Counted from the first letter of the stretch, positions 1 through 5,750 are shown. The stretch is DNA of 8,769 bases from DATKZS01 sp035527835 [NCBI: bacterium] (GCA_035527835.1 DATKZS010000185.1:1-8769), one strand, 5' to 3'. Program-made: numbers and translations. Notes: generated by a model not told the origin, from the sequence alone.

Positions 1-100
1 GCCCCTTTTTCGCCTGAAAATGAGCGCGGACACATTCATCTCCGCCCTTTGTTCTGAAGTCGCAAAGGGGAAATCATAATGTTGACCATGATAGATCATA
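1..100. other. Left-edge non-coding stretch
   Basis: No frame is open through this stretch; all forward frames carry stops, including TGA at 55-57 and TAG at 92-94. It contains a 9-bp direct repeat, ATCATAATG, at 73-81 and 95-103. The segment up to about 32 ends in GAGCGCGGACA, which faintly recalls a transposon end, but one edge is not enough to call one. The stretch matters mainly because the downstream repeat gene lacks a proper beginning, so a rearrangement junction may lie here. Confidence 0.4.
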
Positions 101-712
101 ATGTATCAATCATCGGAGCCTATACTCCGACAGGCTCCTAGTGTTGCTCCTTCCCTTTCCTGGACTGGATCTGAGTTCGGGCTGAGCTGGCAAGATGCCC
201 GGGACATGCATTGGGCTATCTACTTTGCCCGGGTCAGCGCGGCCGGGGCCAAAATCGGGGCCGACCTCCGGGTGAACAGCGTCCTTCAATGTAGCACACA
301 TTCCTCCCTTTATTGGAGCGGATCCGAGTTCGGAGTGAGCTGGACTGATTCCCGGGACATGGATTGGGAAATCTACTTCACCCGAATCAGCGCGGCCGGT
401 GTCAAGATCGGGTCCGACCTTCGGGTGACCAGCGCAGTGAATGATAGCTCATGGTCCTTTCTTTCTTGGACCGAGTCAGAGTTCGGGGTGAGTTGGATGG
501 ATGATCGGGACGGAAACTATGAAAACTACTTTACCCGGATCAACGCTTCCGGCTCCAAGATCGGCTCGGACCTCCGGTTGACCAACGCCGCGGGTAATAG
601 CCAATATCCCTGCCTTTCCTGGACCGGGTCCGAGTTCGGGGCAAGCTGGCAGGATGACCGGGATGGAAACCCTGAAATCTACTTCGCCCGCCTCGGCCTG
701 ACCTGTCCGTGA
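101..712 (+). pseudogene. Truncated WTGSEFG-repeat (beta-propeller-like) protein fragment
   Basis: The 203-codon frame encodes four units of the pattern SWTGSEFGxSWxDxRD, then a IYFxRIxAxGxKIGxDLR segment. Units start at W codons 161, 314, 467 and 620, an exact 153-bp (51-residue) spacing; the fourth stops after about 33 residues and ends LTCP. Such repeats occur in secreted or surface bacterial proteins thought to fold as beta-propellers; no enzyme function is known to me for them. The frame opens only at 95 after a stop, the ATG at 101 has no Shine-Dalgarno sequence, and no signal peptide precedes the repeats. Repeat similarity fades just upstream of codon 17. I infer that the 5' end of a larger gene was lost, while the C-terminus may be native. 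It could still be a short expressed protein. Confidence 0.6.
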
Positions 713-763
713 GGATGCGGTCGGAGGCGGCAGGGTTGGTCTGAGGCGGCGGATGGACCTTCC

Positions 764-822
764 GTAGGGGCAGGCCCCCGTGCCTGCTCCATGCCGGGGC
801 AACCACGGGGGGTTGCGCCTAC
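764..822. repeat. Imperfect inverted repeat (GTAGGGGCAGGCCCCCGTG type)
   Basis: The left arm reads GTAGGGGCAGGCCCCCGTG followed by CCTGC. The right arm, read on the other strand, is GTAGGCGCAACCCCCCGTG followed by GTTGC, so the two halves pair with a few mismatches around a short centre near 789-795. G-rich repeats of this general shape are common between genes in environmental bacterial genomes and resemble REP-like or MITE-like elements. No transposase lies in the window. Transcribed, it would form a strong hairpin. Confidence 0.6.
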
Positions 823-874
823 AGCCCATAATGACCTGGATCAATGTCCCCCCTGCCGGTGTCGTGTCCCGTAA

Positions 875-938
875 ATTGTGGCGCAGGCGTCCCGCCTGCA
901 GCCGGCCCAAGATGCAGGCGAGACGCCCACACCACAAT
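875..938. repeat. 64-bp palindromic element (ATTGTGG ends)
   Basis: The ends are perfect inverted copies, ATTGTGG at 875-881 and CCACAAT at 932-938. Inside, GGCGTCCCGCCTGCA on the left matches GGCGTCTCGCCTGCA on the opposite strand of the right arm; about four mismatches occur over 26 paired positions. No clear target-site duplication flanks it. It is best described as a small non-autonomous palindromic repeat, REP- or MITE-like, of unknown mobilising enzyme. Confidence 0.7.
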
Positions 939-939
939 C

Positions 940-1029
940 TTAGCGCGGCCAGTAAATCAGCTTTTCCGGCCCGACCTTGAGCGCGGCGTTTTTAGAAGGC
1001 GGACTGGGATGGCCTTTCTCGGATTTTTT
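940..1029 (-). pseudogene. Relic of an XRE-type HTH protein C-terminus, copy A
   Basis: Read on the minus strand, one frame gives KKSEKGHPSPPSKNAALKVG then PEKLIYWPR and a TAA stop at 942-940. This is the shape of the end of an HTH_3 (Cro/C1-type) domain, roughly E-x-G-x-R-x-P-S-P-x-x-L-K-K-I-A-A-A-L-K-V, with the LKKIA stretch shortened. The frame does not continue into a full helix-turn-helix upstream. Copy B at 1272-1370 shares the segment ALK(V/I)GPEKL(I/V)xW in the same orientation. The family assignment rests on motif shape alone. It is probably a dead fragment. Confidence 0.5.
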
Positions 1030-1048
1030 CCCCGTAGGGGTCTGACAA

Positions 1049-1227
1049 GATAGCCCAGGGCAACGCCCTGTGGTATCGGGGTCCCCTGACGATTCCCGCC
1101 CTGAAGGGGCAAAACAATATTTATTTTTACGAATGACGTTTATCGAGGTTGTTGACCTTGTTATGCCCTTTCAGGGCGTCAGAGGTCTAACGATCGTCCT
1201 TACCACAGGGCGTTGCCCTGGGCTATC
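1049..1227. mobile_element. 179-bp palindromic MITE-like element with 27-bp perfect terminal inverted repeats
   Basis: Positions 1049-1075 and 1201-1227 are exact reverse complements over 27 bases (starting GATAGCCCAGGGCAACGCCC). A second, imperfect inverted pair lies inside: CGCCCTGAAGGGGCAAAACAA at 1097-1117 against 1158-1178, plus flanking GTC(C/A)(C/G)CTGAC-like pairs. The AT-rich centre near 1118-1150 would be the loop. There is no room for a transposase. I see no obvious target duplication. Motifs of the GCCCTGAAGGGC type are often met in REP-like elements handled by Y1-type transposases, so a non-autonomous element of that sort is a reasonable inference. Confidence 0.65.
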
Positions 1228-1271
1228 CTGTTTGGGCCTTTCAGGCCGTGGATCGGGCCGCAATTTAAAGG

Positions 1272-1370
1272 TCACCAGCAGACCAGCTTTTCCGGCCCGA
1301 TCTTGAGCGCGGCGGCGATTTTTTTGAGGGCGATTGGGGATGGCTTGCGCTCGCCGGGCTTGGATTCTGA
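1272..1370 (-). pseudogene. Relic of an XRE-type HTH protein C-terminus, copy B
   Basis: The minus strand encodes SESKPGERKPSPIALKKIAA followed by ALKIGPEKLVCW and a TGA stop at 1274-1272. This matches the last helices of an XRE/HTH_3 domain (G-x-R-x-P-S-P, L-K-K-I-A-x-A-L). The frame stays open upstream through the antisense of the FecR gene, but there the residues are unrelated, so no complete regulator exists. Copy A (940-1029) is a homologous fragment in the same orientation; the 179-bp palindromic element sits between the two copies. Either a tandem gene pair decayed here or a fragment was duplicated. Confidence 0.5.
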
Positions 1371-1388
1371 AAAGTTCCATGCAAGAAT
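1360..1388 (+). promoter_or_regulatory. Weak candidate promoter for the FecR-domain gene
   Basis: TTGGAT at 1360-1365 and AAGAAT at 1383-1388 are separated by 17 bases, close to a sigma-70 layout (TTGACA / TATAAT). The start codon lies about 37 bases downstream of the -10 box. Both boxes deviate from consensus and the first overlaps the XRE relic, so this is only a suggestion. Confidence 0.25.
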
Positions 1389-1424
1389 AAAAGGGGCCGG
1401 AGACAGCCGGCCACTGGAGTTGTC

Positions 1425-2723
1425 ATGATAAAGAGAGCGGCACTGGCCATCATAGTTGTTTTTCTCGCGAGCCTGGCGCTTTCCGCGGGTGACCGGACGC
1501 CGGCGGAGGGCGCGGTGACGGCGGTGACGGGGAGCGTCACGGCGCAGGCGGCGGGCGCAGCGAAGCGGTCGCTCAAGGTGAAGGACCTGGTTTACGCGGG
1601 CGACCTGGTCGAGACGGCGCGGGACGCGAGCTGCAAGATCAAGCTGGGCGACGGGAGCGAGCTGATGATACCGGGCCGGTCGCGGGTCCAGATCAATGAC
1701 AGCCGTCAGAACCCGCGCGGCTATTCCACGGTGGGCGTTCTGATGGGCCGCATCTGGGCGTATGTGTCCAGCGCGGACGGGCCGTCGGGCTTCCAGGTCG
1801 AGACGGTGACCACGGTGACCGGGGTGCGGGGGACCATTCTCGGGCAGGGCGTGAGGGCGGACGGCAGAGTGCGGGCGGTGACGGAAAAGGGCGTGTTGCA
1901 GGCCGGGGTGGACGGCGCGCCCAAGACCGTGAACCAGGGCGGCTCGCTCGACATTGGTCTTGACGGCAAGGCCACGCCGGGCCGCGCCGGCAACTCCGAA
2001 CAGGACTGGCAAAACTTTTTCAAGCAGGGGCTGGATAACCTGCATCAAAACCCTCAGGGCCTGCTGGCCCAGATGCTGGCGGGCCTCAAGTCGTCCCGGG
2101 AGCAGGCGGAGATCGAGCGCGCGGGACTGCGGGCGGCCATGGACCGGCTGCGCGGGGTGTTGAAGGACATCGAGGGCAAGCCGCGGATCGTGATTCCGGA
2201 GCAGGACAAGAAGAAGGCGGCGGCCGAGGCGGTGGCGGCCTTGTCTCGTCTCCGTCGGACCCAGGTGTTGCTGGGTCGTTTCCGGGCGTTTCTGGATCTG
2301 ATCCGGCAGGCTCTTGCCGACCTGGCCCAGGACCCGGGGGCGTATCCGGGGGCCGCGGGCGACGCGGTGCGGGGCGCGGGAGCGGCGGCCAATTCGCGGG
2401 ACCCGGACAAGTATTTGAAGAATGCGATGGACGAGCTGGCGGGACTGGCGGGAGAATTGGAAGACGACATCATGCGTCTCGACCTCGCGCCCGGCATGCG
2501 GCGGCTTCCGGAGCGCAAGAAGTCCGACCGGATCCGGCACGAGGCCCAAGGCGGCCCGAACAATCCGCCGGACCACGGCCCGCCCACCGGACCCAACGAG
2601 ACGCCGGGCATGCCGGACCTGCCGCCCATCTTCGAGCCTCCGCCCGGCCCGGAGCCGGAGCCGCACCCGGAGCCACCGCAGCTCCCGCCCGGCGGCTCTG
2701 ACCAGTACCCGTCTCCCTATTGA
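1425..2723 (+). CDS. Secreted FecR-domain protein with helical middle and proline-rich tail
   Basis: The 432-residue product starts with a signal peptide (KR at 3-4, hydrophobic 5-20, likely cut near residue 21; no lipobox cysteine). Residues about 30-180 form a FecR-type beta domain: YAGDLVET near 57-64, KLGDGSELMIPGRSRVQI at 73-90, and the hallmark TVTTVTGVRGTILG at 127-140. Residues about 190-355 are mostly charged helix, possibly coiled coil, and 377-432 are proline-rich (PPDHGPP, EPPPGPEPEPHPEPP). Classical FecR is an inner-membrane sensor of ferric citrate with an anti-sigma N-terminus; this protein lacks that part and has no sigma-factor or TonB neighbour, so a FecA/FecI role is unlikely. 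A periplasmic or envelope scaffold role is inference. The ATG at 1425 is preceded by GGAG at 1416-1419. It appears to be a stand-alone gene. Confidence 0.8.
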   Translation: MIKRAALAIIVVFLASLALSAGDRTPAEGAVTAVTGSVTAQAAGAAKRSLKVKDLVYAGDLVETARDASCKIKLGDGSELMIPGRSRVQINDSRQNPRGYSTVGVLMGRIWAYVSSADGPSGFQVETVTTVTGVRGTILGQGVRADGRVRAVTEKGVLQAGVDGAPKTVNQGGSLDIGLDGKATPGRAGNSEQDWQNFFKQGLDNLHQNPQGLLAQMLAGLKSSREQAEIERAGLRAAMDRLRGVLKDIEGKPRIVIPEQDKKKAAAEAVAALSRLRRTQVLLGRFRAFLDLIRQALADLAQDPGAYPGAAGDAVRGAGAAANSRDPDKYLKNAMDELAGLAGELEDDIMRLDLAPGMRRLPERKKSDRIRHEAQGGPNNPPDHGPPTGPNETPGMPDLPPIFEPPPGPEPEPHPEPPQLPPGGSDQYPSPY

Positions 2724-2758
2724 GGGAGGCCTGGCAATAGAAGGGGTGAATGAATCGA

Positions 2759-2911
2759 GCCGCGGATGAACGCGGATTAACGCAGATAAAAGAAAGAAGC
2801 CGGAAGCAAGAAGTAAGAAGCTAGAGTCAGAAGCCGGAAGCAGTGCCCTTGATTCTTGCTTCTTCATTCTTGATTCTCTTTCATCTGCGTTCATCCGCGT
2901 TCATCCGCGGC
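2759..2911. repeat. 153-bp palindromic element with 29-bp arms (28/29 match)
   Basis: The arm at 2759-2787 (GCCGCGGATGAACGCGGATT then AACGCAGAT) is the reverse complement of 2883-2911 with one mismatch in 29. Between the arms lies purine-rich sequence on the left (AGAAGC, GGAAGCAAGAAG) and its pyrimidine-rich counterpart on the right (GATTCTTGCTTCTTC at 2851-2865), so the whole unit can fold on itself. It lies immediately upstream of the phosphate-transporter gene and ends about 11 bases before that gene's GGAG. CGCGGATGAACGC-type palindromes are widespread in environmental genomes; their mobilising enzyme is unknown to me. Confidence 0.7.
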
Positions 2912-2937
2912 AAAAAAGATCGGAGCTGGATGTCGCC

Positions 2938-4563
2938 ATGTCGGAAAACCTGACCCTATTTAATCTCTTCGGCGGGGTCTTCATCCTGCTTTACGGGATC
3001 AAGCTCGCGGGCGACGGCCTGCAGGGCTGGGCCGGGGAGCGCATCAAGACCGCGCTCGAGACCATGACCAAGAACCGCTTCGCTTCGCTGTTCACCGGCG
3101 TGGTCATCACCTTCCTCCTCCAGTCCAGCTCGGCCACCACCGTCACCATGGTGAGCCTGATTGACTCGGGCCTGATCTCATTCTCCCAGACGCTGGGCGT
3201 CATCCTGGGAGCGGACATCGGGACCACCATCACGGTGCAGCTCATCTCCTTCAAGATCTACGACCTCGCGCTGCTCATCTGCGGGGTCGGCCTCGCCCTG
3301 ATGTTCATCACCAAGGACCAGCAGCGCAAGCACCTGGGCCAGGCCATATTGGGGTTCGGGCTGATCTTCCTGGCGATCAAGGTGATGCTGGAGGCCATGT
3401 CTCCGCTCAAGGACAGCGCGCTGTTCCAGGAAATCCTCAAGGCCTCCGGCTCGTACCCGCTGACCGGCATCCTGTTCTCGGCGCTGCTCACGGCGCTCAT
3501 CCATTCCAGCGCCGCCACCATCGGCATCGCCATCACCCTTTCGATGAGCGGGTTGATCGGGATTGACGCCGCCATCCCGATCGTGCTCGGCGCCAACATC
3601 GGGACCTGCGCCACCGCGCTGATGGCGAGTTTTCGGAGCTCGGTGGACGCCAAGCGGGCGGCCACCGCCAACGTGTTGTTCAAGGTGATCGGGACCCTGC
3701 TGATCCTGCCGTTCCTGGGCCCGTTCGCCGACCTCGTGCGCCTCACCGCGGCTGAGACCGCGCGGCAGATCGCCAACGCCCACACCATCTTCAACATCGC
3801 GCTCGCGCTCCTCTTGCTGCCCTTTACCGGCGTGTTCGCGCGCCTGATCGAGAAGTGGTTCCCGGAAAAGGAGGCCGCGAGCGACGAGTTCAAGCCTAAA
3901 TACCTGAACCCGGCCATGCTCAAGACCCCGGCGCTCGCGCTGGCGCAGGCCACCCGCGAGGCCCTGCGCATGGCCGAGATCGTCCAGGACATGCTCAAGA
4001 TGAGCCTGCCCGCGCTCATGGAATGCAACCTCGAGCTGATCGAGAAGGTCGAGAACATGGACGACCGCGTGGACCTGCTCGACCGCGGCATCCGCTTCTA
4101 CCTCACCCAGCTCGGCAAGGAGCAGCTGGGCCACGAGGGCGCCAACCACCAGATGGAAATCCTGGCCGCCATCTCAAACCTCGAATCCATCGGCGACGTC
4201 GTTGACAAGAACCTGATGGAGCTCGCCCGCAAGAAGGCCAGGAAATGCGTTCACTTCTCGGCGGAGGGGCACAAGGACATCGTGGACCTGCATGCCCGGG
4301 TCATGGAAAACCTCGAGCTCGCCATGTCGGCCTTCACCACCCGCGACCGCGACATCGCCGAGCGCGTGCTGCGCAACAAGGCCCGCATCCGCGACCTGGA
4401 GCGCGAATACTACCGCCGCCACATCGAGCGGCTCGAATCCGGACTGTCCGAATCCTTCGAAACCAGCTCCATCCACCTCGACGTGCTCACCAACTTAAAG
4501 CGCATCAACACCCATCTCACCAGCATCCTTTATCCGCTGCTCGACAACAAGCCATCCCAATAA
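2938..4563 (+). CDS. Na+/phosphate cotransporter family protein with PhoU-like C-terminal domain
   Basis: The 541-residue integral membrane protein matches the NptA/YjbB (Na/Pi cotransporter, PNaS) family, thought to move phosphate with sodium. Two inverted-repeat halves are visible: QSSSATT at 62-68 with GADIGTT at 91-97, and HSSAAT at 189-194 with GANIGT at 218-223; AHTIFN follows at 281-286. Hydrophobic segments fill about 5-300. Residues 330-530 are soluble, charged helices of the PhoU type, found in the longer bacterial members. Length and architecture are complete. The start ATG has GGAG at 2922-2925, a rather long 12-base spacing, or GGA at 2928-2930 with 7 bases. No pst or pho genes are adjacent, so direction (uptake or export) and regulation cannot be told. 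The palindromic element just upstream would sit in or near its 5' UTR. Confidence 0.9.
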   Translation: MSENLTLFNLFGGVFILLYGIKLAGDGLQGWAGERIKTALETMTKNRFASLFTGVVITFLLQSSSATTVTMVSLIDSGLISFSQTLGVILGADIGTTITVQLISFKIYDLALLICGVGLALMFITKDQQRKHLGQAILGFGLIFLAIKVMLEAMSPLKDSALFQEILKASGSYPLTGILFSALLTALIHSSAATIGIAITLSMSGLIGIDAAIPIVLGANIGTCATALMASFRSSVDAKRAATANVLFKVIGTLLILPFLGPFADLVRLTAAETARQIANAHTIFNIALALLLLPFTGVFARLIEKWFPEKEAASDEFKPKYLNPAMLKTPALALAQATREALRMAEIVQDMLKMSLPALMECNLELIEKVENMDDRVDLLDRGIRFYLTQLGKEQLGHEGANHQMEILAAISNLESIGDVVDKNLMELARKKARKCVHFSAEGHKDIVDLHARVMENLELAMSAFTTRDRDIAERVLRNKARIRDLEREYYRRHIERLESGLSESFETSSIHLDVLTNLKRINTHLTSILYPLLDNKPSQ

Positions 4564-4892
4564 ATCGCGCCGTCTTGCGCTCCATTCCCATGGCATTTCC
4601 GCGGCCCCGGACCGCCGCATTTTCACGAAATCCGAAAAAATCGCCGCCGACATAAAATATTTCTTGCATCCAATTCAGAATTATGCTATAAATTAAACCC
4701 AGCTTATCTATTGATGTGATTAAACAATTCCGGGAAATGCCCGGGCCGGCGCCGCCGAGCATTCCCGCCGGCATTATTGGAATATAACCCTGAATTTAAG
4801 GGCGATGCCGGGACCATGGCCCCGAACCGGAACCCGAAAAATAACGGCGGGCCCGCCCCGGAAAATAATAATTTTAAACAAAGGAGTAAAGA
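4564..4892. other. Intergenic region: promoter and long leader of the AT-hook gene
   Basis: There is no open frame of note in these 329 bases. Base composition changes sharply: GC-rich just after the transporter, AT-rich from about 4650 to 4730, GC-rich at 4731-4772, then AT-rich again at 4861-4892. It contains an extended -10 promoter (4664-4692). It also contains a possible hairpin around 4731-4775, in which CGGGAAATGC pairs with GCATTCCCG, or alternatively AATGCC with GGCATT. I see no clear terminator for the transporter gene. Confidence 0.6.
4664..4692 (+). promoter_or_regulatory. Extended -10 sigma-70-type promoter for the AT-hook gene
   Basis: TTGCAT (4664-4669) and TATAAA (4687-4692) are exactly 17 bases apart, and TG at 4684-4685 one base before the -10 box forms an extended -10. 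A start point near 4699 would give a leader of roughly 190 nt before the ATG at 4893. The AT-rich setting contrasts with the GC-rich surroundings. No competing gene lies between. Confidence 0.6.
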
Positions 4893-5555
4893 ATGAGAAG
4901 AAGAAAAACCGACGTGCTGGGCGACCTCGCAAAGCTCCTCGAAAACCTCTCCGCCGAAATCAGGGAGATCAGGCTCGAGCTGAAAAAGCTCAAGGCCCGG
5001 GTGCACAAGGCGCTCCCGGCCCGCCGCGGCCGCCCGCCCAAGAACCCGCTGGCCTACCTGGCCGTGCCCGCCAAGAGGGGCCGCAAGCCCGGCCCTAAAA
5101 GGAAAAAAGCGGGACGACCGGGGCGACCGCCCAAATCCCTCAAACAACGCCGACCCGGCAGGCCGCCCAAGAAGGCCGCCGCCCGGATCGGCCGTCCACC
5201 CAAGAACGTCGCCGCCCGCAGGGGAAGGCCGCCGAAAAGCGCCGTTGCCGTCATGGTGAAACGCGGACCGGGAAGGCCGCCAAAAGCCGTGACCGCCGCC
5301 AAGCCCGGAAGACCGGGAAGGCCGCCAAAGGCCGTGACCGCCGCCAAGCCCGGAAGACCGGGAAGGCCGCCAAAGGCCGCGAACGCCGTGAAGCCCGGAA
5401 GACCGGGAAGGCCGCCAAAGGCCGCCGCCGCCAAGCCCGGAAGGCCGGGAAGGCCTGCTAACCGCGTGGCCGGCAAGCGTGGACCGGGACGTCCCAGGAA
5501 GGCCGTAATCGCCATTAATACAGCCCCGCCATCGCCGGAAGCGAAAACCGGGTAG
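4893..5555 (+). CDS. Basic multi-AT-hook (GRPPK-repeat) protein, probable DNA-binding
   Basis: I do not recognise a named family. The 220-residue product starts with a short helix-prone, heptad-like segment (about 8-38, VLGDLAKLLENLSAEIREI and following). It then carries nine GRPPK cores starting near residues 46, 77, 89, 100, 111, 127, 142, 157 and 172, plus variants GRKPG (63), GRPAN (186) and GRPRK (199). GRP flanked by K/R is the AT-hook core, which inserts into the minor groove of AT-rich DNA. Between hooks are Ala/Val/Lys/Pro linkers like those of histone H1-like bacterial proteins. Inference: an oligomeric, multivalent nucleoid-associated protein. The ribosome site AAGGAG (4881-4886) is strong, the gene has its own promoter and terminator, and no partner gene is adjacent. 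Residues about 133-176 come from a 45-bp tandem DNA repeat, so length may vary among strains. Confidence 0.75.
   Translation: MRRRKTDVLGDLAKLLENLSAEIREIRLELKKLKARVHKALPARRGRPPKNPLAYLAVPAKRGRKPGPKRKKAGRPGRPPKSLKQRRPGRPPKKAAARIGRPPKNVAARRGRPPKSAVAVMVKRGPGRPPKAVTAAKPGRPGRPPKAVTAAKPGRPGRPPKAANAVKPGRPGRPPKAAAAKPGRPGRPANRVAGKRGPGRPRKAVIAINTAPPSPEAKTG
5301..5420 (+). repeat. 45-bp tandem repeat inside the AT-hook gene
   Basis: The 30-base core beginning AAGCCCGGAAGACCGGGAAG occurs at 5301, 5346 and 5391, an exact 45-bp (15-codon) period encoding KPGRPGRPPK plus an Ala/Val/Thr linker. Near-identity at DNA level, including silent sites, points to recent duplication rather than old divergence. A degenerate further unit follows from about 5433. 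Confidence 0.8.
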
Positions 5556-5606
5556 GGCCATCAGAAACCGGAACTGATTTATCACGGTAAAGCACCGCTT
5601 CCGCTC

Positions 5607-5638
5607 AAGGCCCGGCGAAGACCTCGCCGGGCCTTTTT
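5607..5638 (+). terminator. Rho-independent terminator of the AT-hook gene
   Basis: A perfect 12-bp stem (AAGGCCCGGCGA at 5607-5618 with its complement at 5624-5635) closes a 5-base loop. A T run spans 5634-5638. It starts 51 bases after the stop codon, and closes the AT-hook transcription unit before the rpsB promoter. Confidence 0.9.
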
Positions 5639-5653
5639 GCTCCGCGTTAGCGC

Positions 5654-5682
5654 TTGTTATTTCCCGGAACCTATGGTAACTT
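5654..5682 (+). promoter_or_regulatory. Candidate promoter of the rpsB operon
   Basis: TTGTTA (5654-5659) and TAACTT (5677-5682) are 17 bases apart, and TG at 5674-5675 makes an extended -10. The -10 box is poor by itself; TATGGT at 5672-5677 is a better hexamer but only 12 bases from the -35. A promoter is expected here because a strong terminator lies just upstream. The leader would be about 105 nt. Confidence 0.4.
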
Positions 5683-5714
5683 CTTATGTTCGCAAATTAC
5701 GCACGCGGCAAGGC

Positions 5715-5750
5715 GTCCCTGGGTGCCGGAGGTTCCGGTAAGGGACTTTT
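5715..5750 (+). promoter_or_regulatory. Terminator-like hairpin in the rpsB leader
   Basis: GTCCCT (5715-5720) pairs with AGGGAC (5741-5746). Inside, CCGG (5726-5729) pairs with CCGG (5734-5737), and TTTT follows at 5747-5750. The form suggests attenuation or a protein-binding leader. Ribosomal protein S2 is known to repress its own operon through the leader in gammaproteobacteria; whether that holds here is inference. The stem is interrupted and the T run short, so it may be only a regulatory stem-loop. Confidence 0.45.

Larger units (their letters stand above)
713..1424. other. Gene-free region dense in palindromic elements and gene relics
   Basis: No convincing intact gene is present in these roughly 710 bases; the short open frames on both strands change frame across palindromes and resemble nothing. 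The stretch holds, in order, a hairpin-forming repeat (764-822), a 64-bp palindrome (875-938), a decayed minus-strand XRE-type C-terminus (940-1029), a 179-bp palindromic element (1049-1227), a small GGCCTTTCAGGCC near-palindrome (1236-1248), a second XRE-type relic (1272-1370), and a weak promoter candidate before the FecR gene. It looks like a landing zone for small non-autonomous repeats. Confidence 0.7.

Noticed and set aside
780-1306. Several short plus-strand open frames (60-80 codons) in the repeat-rich gap
   Set aside because: They run across palindromic elements, lack ribosome sites and show no protein-like pattern.
1272-2894. 540-codon open frame on the minus strand
   Set aside because: It runs antisense through the FecR gene, whose signal peptide and domain are clear. 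The minus product is Arg/Pro/His-rich, typical of a shadow frame in GC-rich DNA. Only its last codons (the XRE relic) resemble a protein family.
3178-4149. 323-codon minus-strand open frame within the phosphate transporter
   Set aside because: The plus strand encodes a complete conserved membrane protein with QSSSATT and GANIGT motifs; the minus product is low-complexity and charged.
5301-5440. Regular short repeats as a possible CRISPR array
   Set aside because: The units are contiguous, 45 bp, in frame and encode KPGRPGRPPK; there are no unique spacers and no cas genes.
4704-5585. Minus-strand open frame rich in GLPGL / RPSRSSGL repeats
   Set aside because: Its repeats simply mirror the GRPPK repeats of the plus-strand gene, which has a good promoter, ribosome site and terminator.
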